In this document: positions 18,024-26,451 of the stretch, one piece after another
Layout of the letters: each line of letters opens with the position of its first letter
Numbering within the stretch: position 1 is the stretch's first letter
From: JBIOJM01 sp044450785
Lineage (GTDB): Bacteria > Planctomycetota > Planctomycetia > Isosphaerales > Isosphaeraceae
Direction: 5' to 3'
NCBI GenBank assembly: GCA_044450785.1
Contig: JBIOJM010000115.1
Coordinates: 1 to 26,913, forward strand
DNA: 26,913 nucleotides
The notes under the pieces: model-generated
What the model was told of the DNA's origin: nothing
What the model saw: the letters and a program-made list of their open reading frames with translations, nothing else
The model's database searches: none
Program-made: the position numbers and the translations under genes

Positions 18024-19958
18024 ATGGTCCAGCTTGTTCTCGTCGCTGTTGGTTTGGTTGGCTTTTCGCCTCAGGAGTCCACACCTCCTTCCGCGTCGGA
18101 CCTGAAGACTTACGAAGCGGTTCGACCCAAGGTACGCCGCGACCCCGCGGCCCACGTCAAGCTTGCGCTCTGGTGCGAGGCGCACGGGCTTGACGCCGAG
18201 CGGGTGCGCCATCTGGCCCAGGCCGTCGCGATCGATCCCAACCACGTGACGGCACGCGGTCTGCTGGGGCTGATCGAATTGGGCGGCCGCTGGCTGTCGC
18301 CCGAACAGGTCCGTGACAGGCGGAAATCGGATCAGGTCTTGACGGCGAAGCTGGAGCAGTACCACGCCAGGCGAGCCGCGCTCGAGGGGTCGCTCGAGCC
18401 AACAAAGCGCGGCGCCGCCGATCCCCGCAAAGCGTCCCGGGCACACGAGAAGCTGGGAGTGTGGTGCGAGGAGCAGGGGTTGAACGACCAGGCACTCGCC
18501 CACTTTACGATGGCCGTTCAGCTCGACCCTTACCACGAAACCACCTGGAAACACCTGGGCTATGTCAAGCGCCGCGGGCGGTGGATGAGCCGCGAGCAGA
18601 TCGCCGCCGATGAGCGGGAGACCGACGCCCAGCGGAAGGCTGACAAGCACTGGGAGCCCTTGTTACGAAAGTGGAAGGGCTGGTTGGCAGAGAAGACACG
18701 GCGAGTTGAGGCCGAGGAGCTGCTGGCAAAGGTCGTCGACTCCGGTGCGGTCCGCTCGATCATCCGCGTGTTCGGGCCCGGCCCTCCGGACAAGCAATTG
18801 ATCGCGGCCTCGATGCTGGGGCGGATCGACGGCCTTGCGGCCTCCAGGGAACTGGCCAGGTTGGCCGTCTTCAATGATTCCGAATCGGTCCGTCGAGCCG
18901 CGACGGCAGCGCTCAAGGGGCGCGTGCTCCGCGACTACGTCGGTGAGCTGATCGAGATGGTCCAGCCGCGGGTCGTCTACCAGATCCATCCCGTCGGAGG
19001 GCCTGGTTCGACGGGAGCGCTCGCCATCGATACGCCAAGGTTCCACCTGGTGCGAACCTACGACGTACCACCCGCTTTCACCCTGGCACGCACCTTTCGC
19101 GGCTACGTGGGCTACGATCCCAACGGCATGCCGGTCGTCGCGCCTGGGATCGAGCTCGATCGGCTGAATCGTGAGAGTCCGCTCCTCCAGGCGGCCCATA
19201 TCATGAGGCTCGAGGCCGCCACGCAAGAGCTGTTCCTCGCGGCGGCCATGGCCGCCACGCGGGAGCTCGTCGCTGACGTGAACGTGATCGAATCGTTCAA
19301 CCGCGAGTCTGCCGCTGTCAACCAGAGAATCTTGCCGGTCCTCCAGAGTCTGGCCGGCGTGCCCGGCAAAAAGGACGACAAGGATGCCTTGAACGTTTGG
19401 TGGTACGACCAGCTCGGCTATCAGTACGAGCCACCAGCCAAGGTCACCCTCGTCGAGAACGTCTCTCCACAGTACTCCGCCCCGCAAATCTACACCTGCT
19501 TCGCGGCGGGCACGCTGGTCGACACCCCGGAGGGCTCGCGGCCGATCGAACAGATCCATGCCGGCGATCTCGTGCTCAGCCAGGATGTGACGACGGGCGC
19601 CCTCGACTATGAGCCCGTCCTGGTCGTTCATCACAACAAGCCCAGCAAGACCCTTCGGATCCGGCTGACGAATCACGAGACCGTGGTGTCGAGCATCTAT
19701 CACCGATTCTGGCGGTCGGGACTGGGCTGGGCGCTGGCACGCGAGCTGAATCCCGGTGACACGCTGCGTATCCTGGGCGGGCAGGTCACGGTCGCCTCGA
19801 TCGAGCCGGGCGACGTTGTCCCGGTGTTCAACCTCGACGTGGCCCGCAAGCGCAGTTTCTTCGCCGGCCTGTCCGGCTTGCTGGTCCACGACAACACCTT
19901 GCCCGAGGCCCGGCTCACGCCGTTCGATGCACCGCTGACTCTGAAGCCGGCGGGGTAG
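18024..19958 (+). CDS. Secreted TPR/HEAT-like protein with C-terminal Hint domain
   Basis: A protein of 644 residues. The ATG at 18024 has GGGAG 7-8 nt upstream and starts a short signal-like segment (MVQLVLVAVGLVGF); the frame is open from 17952. Two related TPR-like units begin with LALWCEAHGL and LGVWCEEQGL and each end in a GRW-S-EQ motif. A HEAT-like helical stretch follows (about 235-305), then a segment without recognised family. From Cys492 (CFAAGTLVDTPEGS) to Asn624 (LLVHDN) lies a Hint domain of the intein/hedgehog/polymorphic-toxin type. Cys492 is the usual N-terminal nucleophile, His560 (SIYHRFW) the block-B His, and Asn624 the terminal cleavage residue. Only 20 residues follow Asn624, so there is no toxin domain. 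The Hint may self-cleave or splice; this is inferred from motifs. Confidence 0.85.
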   Translation: MVQLVLVAVGLVGFSPQESTPPSASDLKTYEAVRPKVRRDPAAHVKLALWCEAHGLDAERVRHLAQAVAIDPNHVTARGLLGLIELGGRWLSPEQVRDRRKSDQVLTAKLEQYHARRAALEGSLEPTKRGAADPRKASRAHEKLGVWCEEQGLNDQALAHFTMAVQLDPYHETTWKHLGYVKRRGRWMSREQIAADERETDAQRKADKHWEPLLRKWKGWLAEKTRRVEAEELLAKVVDSGAVRSIIRVFGPGPPDKQLIAASMLGRIDGLAASRELARLAVFNDSESVRRAATAALKGRVLRDYVGELIEMVQPRVVYQIHPVGGPGSTGALAIDTPRFHLVRTYDVPPAFTLARTFRGYVGYDPNGMPVVAPGIELDRLNRESPLLQAAHIMRLEAATQELFLAAAMAATRELVADVNVIESFNRESAAVNQRILPVLQSLAGVPGKKDDKDALNVWWYDQLGYQYEPPAKVTLVENVSPQYSAPQIYTCFAAGTLVDTPEGSRPIEQIHAGDLVLSQDVTTGALDYEPVLVVHHNKPSKTLRIRLTNHETVVSSIYHRFWRSGLGWALARELNPGDTLRILGGQVTVASIEPGDVVPVFNLDVARKRSFFAGLSGLLVHDNTLPEARLTPFDAPLTLKPAG

Positions 19959-19999
19959 GGCTGACCGAACACGCAACCTCACAGGATGTCTTCGATCAC

Positions 20000-20479
20000 A
20001 TGGCCGAGGACCTGGCCCCGATGGCCTCCACGCGCCGGCGCTGCGATCCGATCAACGTGGAGATCTCACCGGGCGACCTGATCGACAAGATCACGATCCT
20101 GCAGATCAAGCGGCAGCGCATCGCTGACGCGGCCAAGCTCGAGAACGTCGTGTCCGAGCTCGCGATGCTCGAGGCGTCGCGAGACCGGGCCATCGTGCCT
20201 TCGGACGAGCTGGCCGGCCTGACCGCCGAGCTCCGTGGTGTGAACGAGGCCCTATGGCAGGTCGAGGACGAGCTGAGGCAGTGCGAGCGCGCGCGCGACT
20301 TCGGCCCCCGGTTCATCGAGCTGGCGCGCTCGGTCTACCAGCGGAACGACCGCCGCGCTTCCCTCAAGAGACAGATCAACGAGTGGCTCGGCTCGCGCCT
20401 GATGGAGGAGAAGTCGTACCAAGGTAGGGCGGAACGGGCGGAGCCGGCGACGGGTTCATCGGGTGCGACCGAAGAGTGA
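20000..20479 (+). CDS. DUF6165-like protein
   Basis: A small, charged, mostly helical protein of 159 residues. The N-terminal block EISPGDLIDKITILQIK and the later DFGPRFIELARSVYQRNDRR and SLKRQINEWLGSRL are features that I associate with DUF6165, whose function is unknown and which often sits near glycosyltransferases. There is no signal peptide or membrane segment. The chosen ATG at 20000 has only a weak AGGA 12 nt upstream; Met8 (20021) is an alternative. The gene begins 41 nt after the Hint-protein gene, so they may be cotranscribed. The C-terminal 20 residues (GRAERAEPATGSS...) are low complexity. Confidence 0.7.
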   Translation: MAEDLAPMASTRRRCDPINVEISPGDLIDKITILQIKRQRIADAAKLENVVSELAMLEASRDRAIVPSDELAGLTAELRGVNEALWQVEDELRQCERARDFGPRFIELARSVYQRNDRRASLKRQINEWLGSRLMEEKSYQGRAERAEPATGSSGATEE

Positions 20480-20599
20480 TTCAGCCGCAGAGCAACCAGG
20501 CCCCCGTGGCCAGCACGGCGGCCGCGATCAGACCGTTGGGTTCCGGGGACACCATACCTGATTCTTGCTTCCGGTTCTCGCTCCTGGTCGTTTCCGAAA

Positions 20600-20725
20600 A
20601 TGGATCGATTGGCACGTGTCATTGCTCCCGGCATTCCTCATCACATCACCCAGCGGGGTAACCGCCGCCAGCCTACCTTCTTCTGTGCAGAGGACTTGGC
20701 TCCAGAGCAAACGCCTCAACATTGA
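20600..20725 (+). pseudogene. N-terminal fragment of a REP-associated tyrosine transposase
   Basis: A 42-codon frame from ATG 20600 to TGA 20723 starts MDRLARVIAPGIPHHITQRG and continues NRRQPTFFCAEDL. This is the N-terminal signature of RAYT/IS200-like Y1 transposases (the ARV-APG-PHH-TQRGN-R pattern, with the first part of the enzyme only). The HUH motif and catalytic Tyr region are missing, so the enzyme is lost. The last part (APEQTPQH) no longer resembles the family, which marks the break. Its TGA stop overlaps the -35 element of the promoter described next. Confidence 0.8.
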
Positions 20726-20749
20726 CTGCCTGATTCTCTTTGTTATAAG
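20722..20749 (+). promoter_or_regulatory. Putative sigma-70 promoter of the XRE regulator gene
   Basis: TTGACT (20722-20727) and TATAAG (20744-20749) are separated by 16 nt, each 5 of 6 matches to the consensus boxes. Transcription would begin near 20756, about 50 nt before the ATG of the XRE gene at 20808, in a stretch that is AT-rich compared with its neighbours. The -35 box overlaps the stop codon of the transposase remnant. Confidence 0.5.
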
Positions 20750-20807
20750 ATTATGATTGTTTACATTCAGCGTCCGTGCCGTCAGGGATTCTCTCGCGAG
20801 GTGATCG

Positions 20808-21263
20808 ATGAACTTGTCGAGAAAGATCCGTGACCTTCGCTATGCGAAGGGATGGGGACCTGACGAGCTGGCAAGTCGTGCCAAGATTTCACGGACCGCT
20901 CTTTATCAAATCGAGCGGGGCAACACGAGCAAACCTCAGGCTGGAACCTTGAGGAGGATTTCTCGCGCCCTCGGCGTGCCACTCGAGATCCTGCTGACAT
21001 CGACGGTCTCGAGCGAGGGCGCCGCGGCGATGCCCACGGATGTGACAGCCGCAACCACTGCTTCGGCAGCGGTTTCAGCGCGGGTTTCTTCATCGGATCG
21101 GTCGGAGGAACTGTTGGAGAAGTTCCGGCTGCTCCTTGCCTCGCCGATGGCTGAGGGAATTGCCCGGATCGTCGAAGAGTCATTTCGTCTGCTCCTGATC
21201 ATTGGTATGCGCCCGATGAATCCCGCCCCCCCCTCGGGCCCCTCGCGCGGCGAGTCGCCCTGA
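20808..21263 (+). CDS. XRE-family HTH transcriptional regulator
   Basis: A 151-residue cytoplasmic DNA-binding protein. An HTH_3/Cro-CI domain fills residues 3-64: KIRDLRYAKGW, then helices in DELASRAKISRTALYQIERG, closing with the typical L-RISRALGVPLEILL. A Ser/Ala/Thr-rich linker (about 65-98) leads to a helical C-terminus (EELLEKFRLLLASPMAEGI) that could mediate dimerisation. The ATG at 20808 has GAGGTG about 6 nt upstream. There is no metal- or ligand-binding domain. It has its own likely promoter and ends 306 nt before the hydrolase-GMC operon, so it is a candidate regulator of that operon. The targets are not shown by the sequence. Confidence 0.9.
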   Translation: MNLSRKIRDLRYAKGWGPDELASRAKISRTALYQIERGNTSKPQAGTLRRISRALGVPLEILLTSTVSSEGAAAMPTDVTAATTASAAVSARVSSSDRSEELLEKFRLLLASPMAEGIARIVEESFRLLLIIGMRPMNPAPPSGPSRGESP

Positions 21264-21569
21264 GAGCGGCCGACCCGACGTCCCGCAGACACCATGTGTC
21301 GACCCGCGTGGAGTCAAGAGTGCGTGAGTCAATGATTTCTCGCCCGAGAAATACCTTGGATTCGCAAACTTTTGGTACCCTGACATTTTTTGTTTTGCAG
21401 TGCGCATGGAAATGTGTTGGACTTAGCTCGCGATCCCAGGGTGAGACGATCGAAGTGACTCATCCGGGAAACCCCGGCCAAGATGTTGCTCGCTGTGTTC
21501 GCGTGAGCGTTGATACGTTCACTGTCGCCGAGGTCTTCCAACGGGTCCAGGGAAGAAAGGAACTGAGAG
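21264..21569 (+). other. Intergenic leader of the hydrolase-phosphoesterase-GMC operon
   Basis: These 306 nt have no gene. They contain the 18-bp palindrome at 21335-21352, then an AT-rich, T-run-containing segment (21350-21410) with no convincing sigma-70 box pair, then G+C-rich sequence to the AAGGA ribosome site before 21570. The promoter of the operon is likely here, but I could not place it. Confidence 0.5.
21335..21352. promoter_or_regulatory. Perfect 8-bp palindrome, operator-like
   Basis: ATTTCTCG (21335-21342) and CGAGAAAT (21345-21352) are exact reverse complements with a CC spacer. The symmetry and spacing suit a dimeric helix-turn-helix repressor such as the XRE protein encoded just upstream. 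It lies about 218 nt before the hydrolase start. The arms are too AT-mixed and the 2-nt loop too short for a good terminator. Its role as an operator is inferred. Confidence 0.4.
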
Positions 21570-23300
21570 ATGGGCAAGAGCGGGTTCGAATTCACGGAGG
21601 ACATGAAAGGGTACGTCACCTTTGGTCAAACGAGCTATGAGGACGGCTTCGACCAAGGTCGGCGCGACGGCAACTTCCTGATGTTCCACCTCACGATTCG
21701 AACCGACGACGTGGATCATTTCGCCTCTTCGCCCGAACACCAGGCCGAGGCGATCGGCTACGTCCAGTGCGATAAGCTGGGCGGGCGCCGGCCGGTCGAG
21801 ACGGGCGTGTTCAACCTGTTCGTCGATACGGCCGACAACCGGCGGAAGAAGATGAAGTACCGCCTCTTCTTCCATGACGATCACGGCCGCCCGCTGACGC
21901 TCACCGGCTTCAAGGACGTCCAGGACATCGTCGGCAACAACGTGTGGAAAGCGACGACGACCCTCTATACGAACATCCTCGAAGGCCACGTAACGGCCGA
22001 GCAAGAGGCATCCGCGACCGTCGTCGCGGTCGGGATCATCCACATCGAGATTGTGGACTTCCTCAAGGAACTGACGACGATCCGCGCCTCCGGCCCTGAC
22101 GTGGCCGCCCGCGCCGCCGCGATCGACAAGTTCGGCCGGCTCTTCATGGGCAGTCTCTGGGACGTCTACGGCCCCTCCTGCATGCCCAAGATGGCCCCGT
22201 TCGAACGCGAGATTCCGCTCTACACCACCGAAGGCGTCAAGGACGCCGCGATCTCGACCCACCCGTTCTTCACCTCCGACAAGCTCGGTCTGAGCCTCTT
22301 GAGGTTCCTCCGCGAACCGTCCGACGACGTGGTCGTCATCATTCACGGGCTGACCACGTCGTCCGACATGTACATCATGCCGGAGCACACCAACCTCGTT
22401 TCCTTTCTGCTCGACCACGGCTGGACGGACGTCTGGACGCTCGACTTCCGGATGAGCAACCGGTATCCATACAACCTCCGGCGCCACTCGTTCACGATGG
22501 ACGACGTCGCGCTTTACGATTTCCCCCCGGCGCTGGCGACGATCCGCGAGCAGATCGGTCCGAACCGGCGGATTCACGTGATCTGCCACTGCCTGGGCTC
22601 GGTCTCGTTCATGATGAGCCTGTTCGGCAAGGCGGTGACGGGTGTTCGCAGCGTGATCTCCAACAGCGTCTCGCTCACGCCGACGGTCCCGTTCTGGTCG
22701 CGTTGCAAGATCGGGTTCGGGCCGTTCATGGCCGAGTACGTGCTGGGCATGGAATACATCAACCCTTACTGGCGGCGGGAACCGGGCCTGACGATCGGCA
22801 AAGCGTTCGGCACCGTGGTCTCGTTGTTCCACAGGGAGTGCAATGTACCGGAATGCCACATGCTCAGCTTCATGTGGGGTTCGGGCTTTCCCGCACTTTA
22901 CAGCCACGAGAACCTGCTGGACGTCACGCACCGACGAGGCGGCGACCTCTACGGCGGGACGAGCATGAACTACTACCGGCACGTCCGGAAGATGGTCTCG
23001 CATCACAACACCGCCGTGAAATACCGGCCGGGCGATCCCAGGTTCCAGATGCTTCCCGACGATTACCTGGCTTACGCCAAGGAGATCGAGACCCCGGTCC
23101 TTTTCATGACCGGCGAGCGGAACAACGTGTTTCGCGACTCGAACATCGTCTGCCATCAACGGTTGGAGAAGATCGTCCCTGGACGGCACGAGCTGGCTGT
23201 GTTTCCAAACTATGGCCATCAAGACGTCTTCATGGGAAAAAACGTCCATGTCGACGTCTTTCCGAGACTGTTGCAGTTCCTGAACAAGCATCGGAACTGA
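21570..23300 (+). CDS. Alpha/beta hydrolase with Cys nucleophile, GMC-associated
   Basis: A 576-residue protein without signal peptide. The ATG at 21570 is preceded by AAGGA at about 9 nt. Residues 1-210 form a beta-rich domain, of the type found before the hydrolase in GMC-oxidoreductase fusions. The hydrolase spans about 215-576. Its oxyanion HG lies at 259-260 (VVVIIHGLTTS), and the nucleophile elbow is ICHCLGSVS with Cys341 where lipases have Ser. The catalytic His is probably His550 (NYGHQDVF) and the acid Asp523 or Glu516. Cys nucleophiles occur in some members of the fold, such as dienelactone hydrolase and PHA synthase. It is the first gene of a four-gene operon with a phosphoesterase and a GMC oxidoreductase. 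An ester of a lipid alcohol or sterol is a plausible substrate, not shown. Confidence 0.85.
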   Translation: MGKSGFEFTEDMKGYVTFGQTSYEDGFDQGRRDGNFLMFHLTIRTDDVDHFASSPEHQAEAIGYVQCDKLGGRRPVETGVFNLFVDTADNRRKKMKYRLFFHDDHGRPLTLTGFKDVQDIVGNNVWKATTTLYTNILEGHVTAEQEASATVVAVGIIHIEIVDFLKELTTIRASGPDVAARAAAIDKFGRLFMGSLWDVYGPSCMPKMAPFEREIPLYTTEGVKDAAISTHPFFTSDKLGLSLLRFLREPSDDVVVIIHGLTTSSDMYIMPEHTNLVSFLLDHGWTDVWTLDFRMSNRYPYNLRRHSFTMDDVALYDFPPALATIREQIGPNRRIHVICHCLGSVSFMMSLFGKAVTGVRSVISNSVSLTPTVPFWSRCKIGFGPFMAEYVLGMEYINPYWRREPGLTIGKAFGTVVSLFHRECNVPECHMLSFMWGSGFPALYSHENLLDVTHRRGGDLYGGTSMNYYRHVRKMVSHHNTAVKYRPGDPRFQMLPDDYLAYAKEIETPVLFMTGERNNVFRDSNIVCHQRLEKIVPGRHELAVFPNYGHQDVFMGKNVHVDVFPRLLQFLNKHRN

Positions 23301-23398
23301 GCGAGGGACGTCAGGTCTCCTTCGCCGTTTCCGTTTGAATCCACGGTGCGTTCCTCGCGCGAGCGAGCTGTTGTTACTCTTACGAGGAGGGATCACCC

Positions 23399-24808
23399 AT
23401 GCCCGGGAAACGTCATATCGTGACCGTCCGCGACCAGCGCGACTCGGTCTGGCAGAGCGTCGTGGAGAAAGTGGCCAAGCGTGCCGCGATCCAGGCGGCT
23501 GCCGCGCCCGCCGTCAGTGGGGCGCCGGCCGCGGCGCAGGGGATCACCGCACCGTCACCCGCTCCCGCCGCCGCCGCCGCGACGCAGGGTCATCTCGCCG
23601 ACTTGGTCGACGCGGCTCACGCTCAGGTCTTCGAGCGGGACGAGATGTTGCAGGGTCGGATCCCGGTTTCGTTCTCAATTCCCGCCGCACAGGCGATGCA
23701 AGGGGTTCCTGCCGGCGCGGCGGCCGAGGTTGCCGTGTTCGACGCGACCAAGCGTTGCGCCTCGCTGGCGCTCCAGATGGCCAAGGCCAAAGTTTTCGGG
23801 ACCGCCGATCAAGTCAAGGTTCTCCAGAACGCGTTCGATTTCAACGTCTGCGACCCCTTCTGGACCAAGTGCGTCGACGAGTACGTGACTCATTTCAAAC
23901 TAGGTGGAGGCGTAATCCCCTACCGGGCGGGACTGAACAACGTCCTCCCCACCCCCGTGCTCCCCAACGCCACGATCGCGCTTTTCGGCGACTGGGGCAC
24001 CGGCACGCAGGAAGCCGTCGACCTGCTCCAGCAGATCAAGGGATTCAATCCGGACATTCTGATGCATCTCGGAGACGTCTACTATTCGGGCACCCAGGAC
24101 GAGATGCAAGAGCGGTTCCTGGACGTTTGCGATTTGGTGTTCGGCTCATCGATGCCGACGCGTTTCAGCCTGTCCGGAAACCACGACATGTATTCCGGCG
24201 GCGACGGCTACTACTGGTTGGTCGACCAGCTTGGCCAGCGAGCCAGTTACTTCGCGATCCAGAATGACGACTGGTTGTTCATCGCGATGGACACTGGCGT
24301 ACACGACTTCAACCCGCTTCAGGGTGGTTCGGCGGCCAGCTTCTTGAATTCGACCGAGGCGGACTGGGTCAACAACCTCGTCGCCAACAAGGGGAACAAG
24401 AAGGTCGTGTTCCTTTCCCACCATCCCCTGTTCTCTGCGTTCGATCCGATCGGCGGGTCGTCGTTGAATTCCGTCTTGCTCAGCCAGCTCCAGGGCTCGC
24501 TCCCGAGCGTGACCGCCTGGTTCTGGGGCCACGAACACCGGCTCGCGATCTACGACCCGTTCCAGGGCGTGAAGCGCGGCCGATGCCTCGGCCATGCCGC
24601 GGTCCCGGTCTTCGCGGACGCGACGGGCGACCCGCCCAAACTCGCAGGCGTTCCCGTCCACCGAGAGAACGGAAACCTGCTGGACATGGGTGTCGCCAGC
24701 GGAGTCTTCAAGCACGGCTTCGCGATCATGACCCTGAGCGGGCAAAATGCGAAAGTTTCCTATTACCGCCAGGGCGACTCCGGTCCGTTCTGGGACGAGA
24801 CGTTCTGA
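23399..24808 (+). CDS. Calcineurin-like metallophosphoesterase
   Basis: A 469-residue protein of the calcineurin/purple-acid-phosphatase superfamily, with a very good GAGGAGG ribosome site before the ATG at 23399. Residues 31-64 are an Ala/Pro-rich linker, and there is no signal peptide. The five metal-binding motifs appear in order: GDWG (Asp198), GDVYY (Asp226), GNHD (Asn261-His262-Asp263), SHHPL (His341, His342) and GHEH (His378, His380). The residues between about 80 and 190, with paired Cys (DFNVCDPFWTKC), form an N-terminal domain that I do not recognise. Substrates of the superfamily are phosphomonoesters or diesters. It sits 98 nt after the hydrolase gene and 25 nt before the GMC gene, so it likely works on the same compounds. 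Confidence 0.9.
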   Translation: MPGKRHIVTVRDQRDSVWQSVVEKVAKRAAIQAAAAPAVSGAPAAAQGITAPSPAPAAAAATQGHLADLVDAAHAQVFERDEMLQGRIPVSFSIPAAQAMQGVPAGAAAEVAVFDATKRCASLALQMAKAKVFGTADQVKVLQNAFDFNVCDPFWTKCVDEYVTHFKLGGGVIPYRAGLNNVLPTPVLPNATIALFGDWGTGTQEAVDLLQQIKGFNPDILMHLGDVYYSGTQDEMQERFLDVCDLVFGSSMPTRFSLSGNHDMYSGGDGYYWLVDQLGQRASYFAIQNDDWLFIAMDTGVHDFNPLQGGSAASFLNSTEADWVNNLVANKGNKKVVFLSHHPLFSAFDPIGGSSLNSVLLSQLQGSLPSVTAWFWGHEHRLAIYDPFQGVKRGRCLGHAAVPVFADATGDPPKLAGVPVHRENGNLLDMGVASGVFKHGFAIMTLSGQNAKVSYYRQGDSGPFWDETF

Positions 24809-24833
24809 TTTCAGTCCCGGAGAGGGCTTCACC

Positions 24834-26414
24834 ATGGGCTTTGATTTCGACGTGATCGTGATCGGCAGCGGCTTCGGCGGAGCGATCACGGCCTGCCGGC
24901 TTGCTGAGGCGAACCTCAAGGTGCTGGTCCTCGAGCGGGGTCGGCGCTGGTCCAAGGAAACGTATCCGAGAAAACCGAACGATGCCTGGTTCTGGAACAA
25001 CGACGCGCCCGAGCGTGAGAACGGTTGGATCGACTTGCGGATGTTCCCCCGCATGGCGATCGCCCAAGGTGCGGCGGTGGGCGGAGGCTCGCTCATCTAC
25101 GCCAGCATTTCCGTCGAAGCGCCTCCGCATGCGTTCGACCAGAGCTGGCCGGCCGAGATCAACCACGCGGAGCTCAAGCCCCACTACGACGCCGTCGCCC
25201 GGTTCATGAACATCCAGACCATCCCCGTCCCGCAGTGGACTCCGCGCACCAAGTTGATGAAAGAGGCCGCCGAGAAGGTAGGGTACGGCGATCGTTTCAA
25301 GCTGATCGGAATGGCCGTCTCGTTCGACCAGAACCTCACCCTCAACCCCGACAATCCGCCTCGGATCGAGGACAGCAAGACCTTCACCAACGCCCAAGGC
25401 GTCACGCAGGGCACGTGCGTCCACCTCGGCAACTGCGACATCGGCTGTGACGTCTACGCCAAGAACACCCTCGACAGAAACTACATCCCCTGGGCGGAAA
25501 AACACGGGGCCGACGTTCGCGAGTTGCACATCGTCACGGACATCGCCGCGGAGGGCTCCGGCTATCGCGTCTCCTACGACCGGATCGTCTCCGGCCAGCG
25601 CGTCTCGGGGCACGTGACGGGCGCGAAGGTGATCGTGGCGGCCGGCTCGCTCGGTTCGACCGACCTCCTCCTGAACTGTCGGGATGTGACCGGCTCACTG
25701 TCCAGGCTCAGCCCGTTCCTTGGGCGGAACTGGAGCAGCAACGGAGACTTCCTCACACCGGCGATTTACCCGTCGCGGACCGTCGCCCCGAGCATCGGTC
25801 CGACGATCACCAGCGCGATCGATTTCCTGGACGGGAGCTTCAACAACCAGATCTTCTGGATCGAGGACGGCGGCTGGCCCAACCTGGTCAACGATCTGTT
25901 GCGCACCGGTTCGACGGACGTTCGCAACCTGGTCTTGAAGGGTATTCTCGAGGGAATTCGCGCCGGTTTGCAACAGGTCGACCCGGCGAAAGGAGTGATG
26001 CCCTGGTTCGCGCAGGGCGTCGACGCCGGCGACGGGTCGTTCCGGCTCAAACGCCCCTGGTACTTCTTCGGCCGAAAGAGGCTCTACCTCGACTGGGATC
26101 CCGCCAAGAGCGAAGCGGCGGTTGACGCCATCGTCGAGATGCACCGAACGCTCTCCGCGGCGACCGGCGGGACGCCGATCGTCCCGCCGACGTGGACCCT
26201 GGCGAAGAGTCTGATCACGCCCCACCCGCTCGGCGGCTGCGCCATGGCCGGCAGTCCCGAGCGCGGCGTCGTGGACCACAAAGGCGAGGTGTTCGGTTAT
26301 CCCAACCTCTACGTCTGCGACGGCTCGGTCTTTCCTCGCGCGATCGGAGTGAACCCCTCGAGGACCATCGGCGCCATCGCGGAACGCACCGCGAAGCTGA
26401 TCATCGCTGTCTAA
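24834..26414 (+). CDS. GMC-family oxidoreductase, cholesterol-oxidase type
   Basis: A 526-residue flavoprotein. I start it at ATG 24834, behind an AG-rich ribosome site, although the frame is open from 24747. FAD binding is shown by VIVIGSGFGG (7-16) and the Glu in LVLERG (31-36). AVGGGSLIYAS (81-91) is the second FAD-contact motif. The segment CVHLGNCDIGC (195-205) has three Cys as in ChoD-like members. The C-terminal block has HPLGG (His464) and GVNPS (Asn507), the usual His/Asn active-site pair, in the order expected. Members oxidise an alcohol, typically a 3-hydroxysteroid or related lipid alcohol, with O2 or an acceptor. It is cytoplasmic by sequence (no leader). The exact substrate is unknown. 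Confidence 0.92.
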   Translation: MGFDFDVIVIGSGFGGAITACRLAEANLKVLVLERGRRWSKETYPRKPNDAWFWNNDAPERENGWIDLRMFPRMAIAQGAAVGGGSLIYASISVEAPPHAFDQSWPAEINHAELKPHYDAVARFMNIQTIPVPQWTPRTKLMKEAAEKVGYGDRFKLIGMAVSFDQNLTLNPDNPPRIEDSKTFTNAQGVTQGTCVHLGNCDIGCDVYAKNTLDRNYIPWAEKHGADVRELHIVTDIAAEGSGYRVSYDRIVSGQRVSGHVTGAKVIVAAGSLGSTDLLLNCRDVTGSLSRLSPFLGRNWSSNGDFLTPAIYPSRTVAPSIGPTITSAIDFLDGSFNNQIFWIEDGGWPNLVNDLLRTGSTDVRNLVLKGILEGIRAGLQQVDPAKGVMPWFAQGVDAGDGSFRLKRPWYFFGRKRLYLDWDPAKSEAAVDAIVEMHRTLSAATGGTPIVPPTWTLAKSLITPHPLGGCAMAGSPERGVVDHKGEVFGYPNLYVCDGSVFPRAIGVNPSRTIGAIAERTAKLIIAV

Positions 26415-26451
26415 TCCACACCTGGAAATCGCCGGTCTTGGAGGCAGCGCG

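Noticed and set aside
20609..20626. Sigma-54-like TTGGCACG...TTGCT
   Set aside because: The spacing between GG and GC is 11 nt, not 10, and the bases are explained as coding sequence of the transposase fragment.
21519..23396. Minus-strand open frame of 625 codons opposite the hydrolase
   Set aside because: The plus-strand frame has the hydrolase motifs and a ribosome site. The minus-strand product is low-complexity Val/Arg/His/Asp text.
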